From an uncultured Paracoccaceae bacterium (GTDB lineage Bacteria > Pseudomonadota > Alphaproteobacteria > Rhodobacterales > Rhodobacteraceae): a DNA stretch of 64,000 nt. A model generated the notes under the pieces. That model did not search any database. It had not been told where the DNA came from and saw only the letters and a list, made by a program, of their open reading frames with translations. Location of the stretch: NCBI GenBank assembly GCA_947501355.1, contig CANMVA010000001.1, forward strand, positions 248,001 through 312,000, read 5' to 3'. Below, one piece after another: positions 1 through 7,982 of this stretch (position 1 is its first letter; every line of letters starts with the position of its first letter). The translations under genes were made by a program, and so were the position numbers.

Positions 1-3
1 CCG

Positions 4-35
4 GTTCTTGAAACGGGCGCAAAAGCGTCCAGAAC
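4..35 (+). promoter_or_regulatory. 5' leader hairpin before flagellin
   Basis: The arms GTTCT and AGAAC pair exactly. Inside them GGGCGC pairs with GCGTCC (one G-U) across an AAAA loop, leaving a six-base bulge on the 5' side. The structure ends just before the AAGGA ribosome binding site. FlbT is known in Caulobacter to act on the flagellin mRNA leader, so this could be its target here; that link is inference. Confidence 0.45.
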
Positions 36-51
36 ATAAGGATAGACACCG

Positions 52-1551
52 ATGTCTAGTATTCTGACGAACAACAGTGCGATGGTCGCGCTTCAAACAT
101 TGAAGTCGATCAACTCTGACCTGGCGAAAACCCAAAACGAAATCTCGACCGGTAAGTCGATCGCGACGGCAAAAGACAACGCGGCAGTCTGGGCGATCTC
201 GAAAGTGATGGAATCGGATGTGAACGGTTTCAAAGCGATCTCTGAAAGCCTGTCGCTGGGCGAATCCACCGTGGCTGTGGCCCGTCAGGGTTCCGAGACG
301 GTCACCGACCTGCTGACGCAGATCAAAGGCAAAGTCGTTGCCGCCCAGGAAGAAAACGTCGACCGTGAGAAGATCCAGACGGATATCGAGGCCCTGCGCA
401 ATCAGATCTCATCGGTTGTGAATGCGGCGCAGTTCAACGGGCTGAACATGCTGAAAGGCACGGATGACGTGAACATCCTGTCTTCGCTTGATCGCAGCGG
501 CGACGGGTCTGTCGAAGCGCAGAACATCAAAGTGCAGCGGTCTGACATGACGACCAGTGCAGGCACGTATGGTGCCGCCACGGAAACGGATTTGTCCACC
601 AACGGCACACGCAGCGCCGCGACGGCAACAAACGCCGCCAATGCCGCAACACTGACCTTCGCAGCCGACACCGATTACAGCCACGAAGGGTTCACCTTCG
701 ACATTGCGGGCACAACCCTTGTGATCAGCGCCGGCGAGTTGGCAGGCGACGAAGCTGCGGCGGCGGGTGTCGTTTCAGCCCGGATCAACGCTCTGGGTCT
801 TGAAGGTATCGAGGCCTCGGTCTCGGGCGCTGTCGTCTCGGTGAATTCGACGCGCGCCTTTGAAGCGGTTGAAGTCACCGCGACGCTGTCGACAGACGGC
901 ACAGGCGCAGGTGATGTGACCCTGGCAAACGGCACAATCCCCGAACGCGCTGAGAACGTGACGTTCTCTTCTTCGGCGGCGGTGAACGAAGGTGACGGTT
1001 ACAAGCTGACCGTTGGTGATCAGACCTTCACCTATGTCGCTGGCAAGAACGAAAGCTTCGAGGACGTTGCGAAAGGGCTGAAGACCGCCGTTGACGCGGG
1101 CGGTATCGAAGGTGTGACCACGAAAGTTGCCAAGAACGACAACGGTGACTGGATGATCAAGGTCGACAATGACACCTCGTCCGCGATGGCAATTGCGATT
1201 GCTGGCCGGGCAGGTGGCGAAGCGTCCGGTGGTCTGTTCGGACTGGATGGCATTGATGTCAGCACCAATGCAGGCGCCGATGCGGCTCTGAGCAATATCG
1301 AGAACCTGATCCAGAACGCCATCGACAGCTCGGCCTCCTTCGGTTCTGCGCAAGGGCGGATCGAGACGCAGTCTGACTTCATCAGCAAGCTGACCGACTC
1401 CCTGAAGACAGGCATCGGCACGCTGGTTGACGCCGATATGGAGGAAGCCTCCGCACGGCTGCAGGCCCTGCAGGTGCAGCAGCAGCTGGGCACCCAGTCG
1501 CTCTCCATCGCGAACCAGGCACCGCAGTCGATTCTGTCGCTCTTCCGGTAG
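52..1551 (+). CDS. fliC: Flagellin
   Basis: This is the filament subunit, exported by the flagellar type III apparatus. The N-terminal D0/D1 helices (residues 1-165, starting MSSILTNNSAM) and the C-terminal D1/D0 helices (about 408-499, ending in SILSLFR) match the flagellin family. The 499 residues are long for an alphaproteobacterial flagellin because of the middle part. There, two units around residues 208-266 and 312-372 share a strand-strand-helix-strand layout and resemble Flagellin_IN insertions exposed on the filament. The ribosome binding site AAGGA lies 9 bases before the ATG. A strong terminator follows, so the gene is probably transcribed alone. The neighbours flaF and flbT control flagellin export and translation. 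Confidence 0.96.
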   Translation: MSSILTNNSAMVALQTLKSINSDLAKTQNEISTGKSIATAKDNAAVWAISKVMESDVNGFKAISESLSLGESTVAVARQGSETVTDLLTQIKGKVVAAQEENVDREKIQTDIEALRNQISSVVNAAQFNGLNMLKGTDDVNILSSLDRSGDGSVEAQNIKVQRSDMTTSAGTYGAATETDLSTNGTRSAATATNAANAATLTFAADTDYSHEGFTFDIAGTTLVISAGELAGDEAAAAGVVSARINALGLEGIEASVSGAVVSVNSTRAFEAVEVTATLSTDGTGAGDVTLANGTIPERAENVTFSSSAAVNEGDGYKLTVGDQTFTYVAGKNESFEDVAKGLKTAVDAGGIEGVTTKVAKNDNGDWMIKVDNDTSSAMAIAIAGRAGGEASGGLFGLDGIDVSTNAGADAALSNIENLIQNAIDSSASFGSAQGRIETQSDFISKLTDSLKTGIGTLVDADMEEASARLQALQVQQQLGTQSLSIANQAPQSILSLFR

Positions 1552-1558
1552 GATAATG

Positions 1559-1593
1559 CGCGGGGCCAGCCGATTCTGGCCCCGCGTCTCTTT
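1559..1593 (+). terminator. Intrinsic terminator after flagellin
   Basis: A perfect 11-bp stem, CGCGGGGCCAG paired with CTGGCCCCGCG, has a six-base loop and is followed by TCTCTTT. It begins 7 bases after the fliC stop codon and separates fliC from flaF. Confidence 0.85.
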
Positions 1594-1640
1594 CAAGATT
1601 TCCACGATATCGAGCTAAGGCTTTAGGGAAGGACTCCCCC

Positions 1641-2012
1641 GTGACAGCACCACAAATGGCACAATCCGCCTACTCCGTCACCGCCACTTCCGTCCGCACA
1701 CCACGCGGCACCGAATACGATGCAATCGCCAAAATCACTGGTCGATTGAAGGCCAGCACGACAAGCACCGCTACATCCTTCGCCGGTCTGGTGCGCGCTC
1801 TTCATGACAACCGCCGCCTCTGGACGCTTCTGGCAGCCGATGTGTCAGACGATGACAACCAGCTTCCAAAAGACGTGCGCGCGCAGATCTTCTATCTGGC
1901 AGAGTTTGTCTCTCAACACACAAGCAAGGTTTTGCAGAAACAGGGCGATGTCGAGGTTCTGATCGACATCAACAGCGCCATTCTGCGCGGCCTCAAACCG
2001 AAAGGGATTTGA
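1641..2012 (+). CDS. flaF: Flagellin synthesis/export regulator FlaF
   Basis: FlaF is a small alphaproteobacterial protein needed for flagellin production and secretion. In Caulobacter it binds flagellins and works against FlbT. The 123-residue length, the opening MAQSAYS and the segment with ALHDNRRLWTLLAADVSDDDNQLP are typical of the family. The start is GTG at 1641 with an AGGGAAGGA sequence upstream. An internal ATG five codons later is an alternative start. One base separates its stop from the flbT start, so the two are co-transcribed. Confidence 0.93.
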   Translation: MTAPQMAQSAYSVTATSVRTPRGTEYDAIAKITGRLKASTTSTATSFAGLVRALHDNRRLWTLLAADVSDDDNQLPKDVRAQIFYLAEFVSQHTSKVLQKQGDVEVLIDINSAILRGLKPKGI

Positions 2013-2013
2013 T

Positions 2014-2418
2014 ATGGCCGGACTGGTCTTAAAACTTGGCCCTCGTGAGAGAGTGCTCATCAACGGAGCCGTTGTCGAAAACGGGGATCGTCGAAGCCGG
2101 TTGGCGGTCATGACACCAAATGCCAACATCCTTAGGCTGCGGGATGCGATCCACCCGGAGGATGCGAAAACTCCGGTGCGCCGGGTCTGCTACATCGCCC
2201 AGCTGGTTTTGTCAGGCGACGCTGATGCTGAAGATGCAAAGCATCAACTGCTGCGCGGAATCGAACAGCTGAGCCTTGCGTTGACCGACCATGATAGTCG
2301 CGCCTGTATGGCCTTGGCGACAGATGCGGTGCTTGAGGAAGACTACTACAAGGCTTTGAAGGCCTTGCGCAGCCTGCTGCCGCGCGAGGATCGGCTTTTG
2401 TCAGCCTCCTTCGCATGA
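2014..2418 (+). CDS. flbT: Flagellin mRNA regulator FlbT
   Basis: FlbT is a post-transcriptional repressor that binds the 5' leader of flagellin mRNA and lowers its stability and translation until the hook is complete (known from Caulobacter). The protein has 134 residues. The N-terminal strand pattern LVLKLGPRERVLINGAVVEN is the family signature, and the C-terminal half is helical. It sits directly after flaF and overlaps the next gene by 4 bases (ATGA). Confidence 0.94.
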   Translation: MAGLVLKLGPRERVLINGAVVENGDRRSRLAVMTPNANILRLRDAIHPEDAKTPVRRVCYIAQLVLSGDADAEDAKHQLLRGIEQLSLALTDHDSRACMALATDAVLEEDYYKALKALRSLLPREDRLLSASFA

Positions 2419-3209
2419 GTTTTCAGCCGATCATTCCCCTAACTGGCCTTGCTGGCTGGAACTTCCTCAATCGCACGATGGAGACACAGCGCACTGCGTT
2501 TGAAAACAGTCCCAGTGTGAAGCGCGACGTGGATTACTTTCAGGAGAAGATCGGCGATGTCACCAGCGCGAAAGAGCTTGTGGCGGACCGGCGGCTTTTA
2601 AGCGTTGCCTTGGGCGCGTTCGGGTTGGAAGCCGATATCGGGAACAAGTACTTTATTCAAAAGATCCTTGAGGACGGGACAAGTGATCCGGAGGCTTTGG
2701 GCAACAAACTTGCCGACAAGCGCTATCTAGCCCTATCTGAAGCGTTTGGGTTTGGCGACAATGCGATCCCGCTCAGCCAAGCCGATGGATTTGCGGGCAA
2801 GATCACCGATCAGTTTCATGCGCGCCAGTTTGAGGTTGCCGTCGGACAGCAGAACGAAGACCTGCGGCTTGCCCTTAATCTGGATCGTGACCTGTCCGAC
2901 ATCGTTGAGCAGTCCACCAGCGAGAACACGAAATGGTTTTCGATTATGGGCAACCCGCCTCTCCGTCAGGTTTTTGAAACCGCGTTGAATATGCCGACCG
3001 GGTCCGCGCAGCTGGATCTGGACCAGCAATTGGGTCTGTTCAAGGACAGTGCAGAGCGGGTTTTTGGATCAAGCGACCCGGCAATTTTTACATCGCAAGA
3101 AGCACAAGAAGATCTGGTTCAAACATTCTTACTGCGAAGTCAGATTGCCCAAGCTCAATCCTTCCAATCCTCTGCCTCCATCGCCTTGACGCTGCTAAGC
3201 AACCTTTAA
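2415..3209 (+). CDS. DUF1217 family flagellar-cluster protein
   Basis: This 264-residue protein matches the DUF1217 family in the stretch about 45-120 (pattern VTSAKELVADRRLLSVALGAFGLE, then ADKRYLALSEAFGFG). It has no signal peptide or membrane segment and is mostly helical. Members of the family often sit next to flagellar genes in Rhodobacterales and Rhizobiales, but their biochemical role is unknown to me. Its ATG overlaps the flbT stop by 4 bases, so it is translationally coupled to the flagellin regulators and probably acts in filament or hook assembly or its control. It converges with fliI. Confidence 0.8.
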   Translation: MSFQPIIPLTGLAGWNFLNRTMETQRTAFENSPSVKRDVDYFQEKIGDVTSAKELVADRRLLSVALGAFGLEADIGNKYFIQKILEDGTSDPEALGNKLADKRYLALSEAFGFGDNAIPLSQADGFAGKITDQFHARQFEVAVGQQNEDLRLALNLDRDLSDIVEQSTSENTKWFSIMGNPPLRQVFETALNMPTGSAQLDLDQQLGLFKDSAERVFGSSDPAIFTSQEAQEDLVQTFLLRSQIAQAQSFQSSASIALTLLSNL

Positions 3210-3273
3210 AGGCGAAGTGTTCTGGCGAAGAGGTTTTGTCTCATCGCATCTTCGACATCGAGCCGGTTTCGCG

Positions 3274-4620
3274 CTAGTCGACCGGTAAGTCACCAGCGCC
3301 CACAATCGTGTCCGAACCGATTGCATCCTGCAAAGCGGCAAAGCTGTCTGGGATCGAGCCATGCAAGCTCATTAGACTGTCTAGGCTTTGATGACTTTGA
3401 ACTGCCGCATCCACAAGCGGGTCGGCACCCGGCGCGTAAAGACCCGCCTGCACCATCATTTCCGCAGAGGCATAGGCCCCCGCCAGAGCACGGCCGCGGG
3501 TTAGTAAAGCATTCTCTTCGGCGGTCGCGGCATCCGGCAGGCTCCTTGAGACCGATCGCAGCAGATCAATCGCTGGAAATCGGCCTCTCTCAGCGATCTT
3601 TCGGTCCAGAACGACGTGTCCGTCGAGAACGCCACGCACGATATCCGCGATGGGTTCATCCATATCCGAGCCTGCAACCAGAACGGAGAGCACGGCGGTA
3701 ATGTGACCTTCGTCCATACCGCCAGGCCCCAGACGCTCACAGAGGGACATCAACATATGCGCCGTCGACGGGGGGTAGCCGCGCAGACTTGCCGACTCGC
3801 CTGACGCAAGCGCTATTTCGCGATGCGCTTCGGCAAAGCGTGTCAGGCTGTCGGCCAAGAACAAAACATGCTGGCCCTGATCGCGAAAAAACTCTGCAAC
3901 AGCCATGGCCGTCCACGCGCATTGGCGCCGCAACAGGGGCGAGCTGTCGGACGTGGCCGCGACAATGATCGTGCGAGACATGCCATCCGGCCCCAGGACT
4001 TTGTCGACGAAATCACGCAACTCGCGTCCTCGTTCTCCGATCAGGGCGATGACGCAGAGATCACTTTCAAGGCCTTTTGCCAGATCCCCCAGAAGAGAGG
4101 ATTTGCCAACACCGGAGCCGGCGAAAAGGCCGATCCGCTGTCCCTCTACTATGGGGAGGAACGTATTGAAGGCGGCTATCCCGGTTTCCAAACGCTTGCC
4201 AAATGCACCCCGTGTGGCGGGCAGTGGCGGGGCCGCGTGGATCGAGCGAACCTCGGCACCCGGCATCAAGGCGCGCCCGTCCAGCGGGAGGCCGTTCGGA
4301 TCAATCACACGACCGATCCAACTTTGGTGCGGGGCAACCTGCAGTGGATCAAGATGGCGCACCTGCATCCCGGTCACGACACCGCCAAGCGGACGTTCCG
4401 GCAGCATGGTTAACGTATCTTCGGCAAGGCTGATCACCTCGCCACCGATCGCGTTCAAGGACGGGCCGCGCACATCCAAACGATCCCCCAGGGCCGCGAC
4501 GTCGTTCAGACCCGACACGCGCAACACGCCTTTTTCGACATTTTCGACGCGCCCGACACGCCGGGACGGCGCAGATCGGGAAAGCCGTTGCGACAGGCAA
4601 CTGAGATCAGGGTGGGTCAC
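3274..4620 (-). CDS. fliI: Flagellar type III export ATPase FliI
   Basis: FliI is the hexameric ATPase that energises substrate unfolding and entry at the flagellar export gate, regulated by FliH. The ORF track starts at 4890, but that start would run into flgB. A GTG at 4620 with AAAGGAG just upstream gives a normal 448-residue protein. Walker A GSGVGKSS is at about residues 168-175, Walker B VLFLADS at about 252-258, and the F1/V1-type ATPase core fills the rest. It is a single minus-strand gene divergent from flgB, and the shared region holds a CtrA-like box. Confidence 0.95.
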   Translation of the reverse strand: MTHPDLSCLSQRLSRSAPSRRVGRVENVEKGVLRVSGLNDVAALGDRLDVRGPSLNAIGGEVISLAEDTLTMLPERPLGGVVTGMQVRHLDPLQVAPHQSWIGRVIDPNGLPLDGRALMPGAEVRSIHAAPPLPATRGAFGKRLETGIAAFNTFLPIVEGQRIGLFAGSGVGKSSLLGDLAKGLESDLCVIALIGERGRELRDFVDKVLGPDGMSRTIIVAATSDSSPLLRRQCAWTAMAVAEFFRDQGQHVLFLADSLTRFAEAHREIALASGESASLRGYPPSTAHMLMSLCERLGPGGMDEGHITAVLSVLVAGSDMDEPIADIVRGVLDGHVVLDRKIAERGRFPAIDLLRSVSRSLPDAATAEENALLTRGRALAGAYASAEMMVQAGLYAPGADPLVDAAVQSHQSLDSLMSLHGSIPDSFAALQDAIGSDTIVGAGDLPVD

Positions 4621-4667
4621 GGGAAAACTCCTTTGACGCGTTGAAACCCTTTCTAAAGGAATCAGGG

Positions 4668-4682
4668 TTAAGCCTTGGTTGA
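4668..4682. promoter_or_regulatory. CtrA-like box, fliI/flgB divergent region
   Basis: The sequence is TTAA-GCCTTGG-TTGA, a match to the CtrA consensus TTAA-N7-TTAA with one mismatch. It lies 48 bases upstream of fliI and 24 bases upstream of flgB. A GAATC (GANTC, the CcrM methylation motif) lies 5 bases to its left at 4659. CtrA is known to control flagellar genes in several roseobacters. Confidence 0.6.
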
Positions 4683-4705
4683 GATAGTTCGAGGGAGAAG
4701 CCCCG

Positions 4706-5089
4706 ATGTTTGATAACCTTGAGATTTTCCGCTCTGCCGGAGCGATGGCGCGCCACGCGGCGCAGCGCCAATCCGTTGTTGCCGAAAACATCGCGAATGC
4801 GGACACGCCCGGATATCGCACCAAGGATGTGACCACGTTCACCGCGCCCGGCGGCGACCCGCAGAGCGGTATGAAATCGACGCGCGGCACTCATCTTGAA
4901 ACCGGGTCACGCACCACGACCGCGTCCATCATTCTGGGCGATCAGTCGGGTCTTTCGCCAAATGGCAACTCCGTCTCGCTTGAGAGCGAAATGTTCAAAT
5001 CCATCGAAGCAGAGCGGCAACACAGCCGGGCCATGACGATCTATAAATCGTCGCTCGACATTCTGCGCGCCAGCCTCGGGCGGCGGTAA
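4706..5089 (+). CDS. flgB: Flagellar proximal rod protein FlgB
   Basis: FlgB is a proximal rod subunit in the periplasm, exported through the type III gate. The 127-residue length is normal. The N-terminal rod signature appears as AENIANADTPGYRTKDV (about residues 29-45), and the C-terminal helix ends in the usual SLDILRASLGRR form. It is the first gene of a nine-gene plus-strand operon running to the fliL-like gene at 9182. The ribosome binding site GAGGGAGAAG precedes the ATG. Confidence 0.96.
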   Translation: MFDNLEIFRSAGAMARHAAQRQSVVAENIANADTPGYRTKDVTTFTAPGGDPQSGMKSTRGTHLETGSRTTTASIILGDQSGLSPNGNSVSLESEMFKSIEAERQHSRAMTIYKSSLDILRASLGRR

Positions 5090-5101
5090 GGAGCGCAGGG
5101 T

Positions 5102-5494
5102 ATGAGTGATTTTTCCAACTCGCTGCAAACCGCCGTCAGCGGCATGCGCGCGCAATCGACCCGGCTGCGTCATGTGTCCGAGAATATCGCAAACACCGAC
5201 ACGCCCGGCTACCGGCGCAAAGTCATGAATTTCGAGCAGGTGTCGAAAGACGGGGCGAAGACCGGGGAAGTGCGTTCGGCTGGCATATCGCTGGACCGAA
5301 CGGACCTGACCCGCATCTTCGACCCCGCCCACCCGATGTCGAATGAAGACGGCTACTATGATGGATCGAATGTCGATCTGGTGGTCGAAATTGCAGACGC
5401 CCGCGAGGCGCAACGCAGCTATGAGGCGAACCTCAAAATGTTCGAGCAGACGCGGAAAATGTCGTCGAAACTGCTTGAACTGCTGCGCAAATAA
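5102..5494 (+). CDS. flgC: Flagellar rod protein FlgC
   Basis: FlgC is a proximal rod subunit that stacks with FlgB and FlgF. The 130 residues contain the rod motif SENIANTDTPGYRRK near residues 28-42 and the C-terminal helix EANLKMFEQTRKMSSKLLELLRK typical of rod and hook axial proteins. The gene starts 12 bases after flgB with GGAGCGCAGGGT upstream, inside the flgB operon. Confidence 0.96.
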   Translation: MSDFSNSLQTAVSGMRAQSTRLRHVSENIANTDTPGYRRKVMNFEQVSKDGAKTGEVRSAGISLDRTDLTRIFDPAHPMSNEDGYYDGSNVDLVVEIADAREAQRSYEANLKMFEQTRKMSSKLLELLRK

Positions 5495-5505
5495 AGGAGA
5501 CCAGA

Positions 5506-5787
5506 ATGGACATCCGATCCTCATTTGCGGCGCAAGGATACGCTGCAACGAAACCAGCGCTCAGCCCCGGCACGGACGCAGGCGGCGCGCTGAAAGACGC
5601 GGCCAAATCCTTTGCCGCGACCCTGCAGGAAGGCGAAGCGACCGCAAAAGCCGCAATGGCGGGCGGCGCTGATCCGCATGCGCTGGTTGAGGCATTAGCG
5701 CAGACCGAACTGGCGGTCGAGACCGCGGTGACCGTGCGCAACAAGGTGGTCGAGGCATATCAGGAAATCCTCAGGATGCCGGTGTAG
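5506..5787 (+). CDS. fliE: Flagellar hook-basal body protein FliE
   Basis: FliE is the adaptor between the MS ring/export gate and the proximal rod, and one of the first exported substrates. The 93 residues end in the conserved helix ETAVTVRNKVVEAYQEILRMPV. The region about 25-60 is alanine-rich. The start has AAAGGAGACCAGA upstream and lies 11 bases after flgC. Confidence 0.94.
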   Translation: MDIRSSFAAQGYAATKPALSPGTDAGGALKDAAKSFAATLQEGEATAKAAMAGGADPHALVEALAQTELAVETAVTVRNKVVEAYQEILRMPV

Positions 5788-5791
5788 GCCC

Positions 5792-6058
5792 ATGGATGAC
5801 GTGCTGTTCTACGACACGCTCCGGCAAGCGCTTTGGATTTCCGTGATCGTGTCGATCCCGATCCTGTCAGTGGCGTTGGTTACCGGCCTCTTTGTTGGCC
5901 TGTTTCAGGCGCTGACATCAGTGCAGGAAATGACGCTGACATTCGTGCCAAAACTGGGGGCCATCGTGATCGTCTTCTGGATGACGATGGGCTTCATGTC
6001 AGAGACACTGGTGTCGTTCTTCCAGAACCAGGTCGTCCCGCTGATCGCGGGGGTCTGA
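5792..6058 (+). CDS. fliQ: Flagellar export gate protein FliQ
   Basis: FliQ is a small subunit of the FliPQR export gate. Its 88 residues form two hydrophobic helices (about 15-38 and 50-72) around the family motif LVTGLFVGLFQALTSVQEMTL. It lies 4 bases downstream of fliE and 3 bases upstream of flgF, separate from fliP and fliR. This split of the gate genes is common in Rhodobacterales. Confidence 0.95.
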   Translation: MDDVLFYDTLRQALWISVIVSIPILSVALVTGLFVGLFQALTSVQEMTLTFVPKLGAIVIVFWMTMGFMSETLVSFFQNQVVPLIAGV

Positions 6059-6061
6059 GCG

Positions 6062-6772
6062 ATGGAGAATGCCAGCTACACCACCCTGACCCGGCAATCC
6101 GGCCTGATGCGCGAGATACAGTCCGTTGCGAACAATATCGCAAACGCATCGACCACCGGGTTCCGGCGCGAAGGTGTCGTGTTCTCGGAACATGTGACCG
6201 ATCTGGGCGAAGTTCCGTCCCTGTCGATGGCGCGGGCCGGAGGGCATCACGTCGATACGCGTCAAGGCGGGTTTGAAAAAACCGGAGGTCCGCTTGATCT
6301 GGCCATCGAAGGCGATGGGTATTTCATGATTGAGACCCCAGAGGGGGAGCGATTGACCCGCGCTGGGCATTTCATGTCGAACGGCGAAGGTGACCTGGTC
6401 ACGCCCGAGGGCTTCCGCGTGTTGGATGCAGGCGGTGCGCCGGTCTTCGTTCCGCCCGGCGCGGCAAGCATCAGCATCGCAGCCGATGGCACGATGAGCG
6501 CGGATGGCGAACCCATCTCGCAGCTTGGCCTTTTCACTGCGGACCCTGCCGGTTTGCAACGCGTCGGAAACACAATGTTCGAGGCTACGACCGGCGCTGA
6601 GCCGCTGATTGGCGGCACCATGCTGCAGGGGTTCTTGGAAGGATCAAATGTCGATCCGGTGACCGAGATTGCCCGCATGATCGAGGTTCAACGCTCTTAC
6701 GAGCTGGGCCAGAAATTTCTTGAGAAAGAGGACGAGCGGCTCCGCTCCGTCCAGAAACTCGTAGGCCGATAG
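6062..6772 (+). CDS. flgF: Flagellar rod protein FlgF
   Basis: FlgF is a rod subunit. The 236 residues have the axial-protein N-terminus with SVANNIANASTTGFRREGV (about 22-40), the central DLAIEGDGYFMIETPEGERLTRAGHF core and the C-terminal helix MIEVQRSYELGQKFLEKED. The last segment, ERLRSVQKLVGR, is as in other FlgF proteins. It precedes flgG by 11 bases. Confidence 0.95.
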   Translation: MENASYTTLTRQSGLMREIQSVANNIANASTTGFRREGVVFSEHVTDLGEVPSLSMARAGGHHVDTRQGGFEKTGGPLDLAIEGDGYFMIETPEGERLTRAGHFMSNGEGDLVTPEGFRVLDAGGAPVFVPPGAASISIAADGTMSADGEPISQLGLFTADPAGLQRVGNTMFEATTGAEPLIGGTMLQGFLEGSNVDPVTEIARMIEVQRSYELGQKFLEKEDERLRSVQKLVGR

Positions 6773-6783
6773 GAGGTGCCGCC

Positions 6784-7569
6784 ATGCGCGCCCTGAAAAT
6801 TGCAGCCACAGGCATGACCGCTCAGCAGATGCGGGTTGAGGTGATTTCCAACAACCTCGCGAACATGAATACGACCGGGTATAACGCCCGCCGAGCCGAA
6901 TTTGCGGACCTGCATTACCAACAGCAAAGCCGCCCCGGAACAATCAGTTCATCCAGTGGTTCCGTGTTGCCTGCGGGCGTGCAACTTGGCCTTGGAGTCC
7001 GGCCGACGGCCGTGTCCGTTAACCTTGCGCAAGGGGCGCTCTCCGTCTCTGGCGGCGATCTGGATATCGCAATTGAAGGGCAGGGTTATCTTGAAGTAAC
7101 GCTGCCCTCGGGCCTGTCCGGGTATACGCGCGATGGGGCGCTCAAGCGCTCTGCCGATGGGTTGATCGTGACGTCTGACGGGCATCCGGTTGCGCCGGAA
7201 ATCACAGTTCCCAACGATGCACGCAGCATTTCGATTAATGCCGATGGCGAGGTTTACGCCTATTTCAACGACCGGGTTGAGGCAGAGCTTCTGGGCCAGT
7301 TTACCCTTGCTGGTTTTGCCAACCCGAAAGGGCTTGAGGCGATGGGCAGCAACCTCTTTCTGGAAACATCTGCGTCTGGCCCAGCGACCGTCGGCGCGCC
7401 CGGCGAAGAAGGGCTGGGCATCGTGCGGCAGGGCTATCTTGAGGATAGCTCCGTCGATGCAGTCAAAGAGGTTACCGACCTGATCGAGGCGCAGCGCGGT
7501 TACGAATTGAATGCCAAGGTCATCACCGCCGCCGATCAAATGCTTTCAGCGACGACGCAGATTCGGTGA
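6784..7569 (+). CDS. flgG: Flagellar distal rod protein FlgG
   Basis: FlgG forms the distal rod. The 261 residues have the N-terminal signature VISNNLANMNTTGYNARRAEF (about 20-40), the core LDIAIEGQGYLEVTLPSG and the C-terminus RGYELNAKVITAADQMLSATTQIR. The ribosome binding site AGGAGGTG lies 6 bases before the ATG. Its TGA overlaps the GTG start of flgA, so the two are translationally coupled. Confidence 0.97.
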   Translation: MRALKIAATGMTAQQMRVEVISNNLANMNTTGYNARRAEFADLHYQQQSRPGTISSSSGSVLPAGVQLGLGVRPTAVSVNLAQGALSVSGGDLDIAIEGQGYLEVTLPSGLSGYTRDGALKRSADGLIVTSDGHPVAPEITVPNDARSISINADGEVYAYFNDRVEAELLGQFTLAGFANPKGLEAMGSNLFLETSASGPATVGAPGEEGLGIVRQGYLEDSSVDAVKEVTDLIEAQRGYELNAKVITAADQMLSATTQIR

Positions 7570-7982
7570 GACGTCTCGTACCCCTCCTTTGCCTGATGGC
7601 AACACCGGTGACGGCGGACACAGTCTTTGCGACGCGAACCGTGCGCAGCCAAGCGGTAATCACGGCGGACGACGTCGTGCTGAAAGAAGGTGCATTGCCC
7701 GGCACGCTCAACGCGTTGTCGCAAGCCATCGGGCGCGAGGCGCGTGTCGTGCTTTACGCGGGTCGCCCGATCCTGACAGACGACATCGCCGCCCCGGCTT
7801 TGGTTGAACGGAACCAGACCGTCACCCTGATTTTCAATCGCAGCGGATTGAAGATTTCGACCGATGGGCGCGCGCTGGAGCGGGGTGCCGTAGGCGACCT
7901 CGTTCGCGCGATGAACCTGTCATCACGCAGCACAGTTAACGGCACCGTCACGGCTGACGGTCATATCGAGATTGGACAATAG
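7566..7982 (+). CDS. flgA: P-ring assembly chaperone FlgA
   Basis: FlgA is a periplasmic chaperone for FlgI polymerisation into the P ring. It starts with GTG overlapping the flgG stop (GTGA). A signal peptide of about 17 residues (MRRLVPLLCLMATPVTA) is followed by a SAF-type domain with the pattern RTVRSQAVITADDVVLKEG and the conserved end GTVTADGHIEIGQ. At 138 residues it is the short alphaproteobacterial form; enterobacterial FlgA has about 220. Confidence 0.92.
   Translation: MRRLVPLLCLMATPVTADTVFATRTVRSQAVITADDVVLKEGALPGTLNALSQAIGREARVVLYAGRPILTDDIAAPALVERNQTVTLIFNRSGLKISTDGRALERGAVGDLVRAMNLSSRSTVNGTVTADGHIEIGQ

Noticed and set aside
775-1605. 276-aa minus-strand ORF over flagellin
   Set aside because: It is antisense to a clear flagellin gene with no family features of its own; a GC-rich codon shadow.
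3905-4636. 243-aa plus-strand ORF over fliI
   Set aside because: Composition is Arg/Ser/Pro-rich low complexity, and fliI on the other strand has all ATPase motifs.
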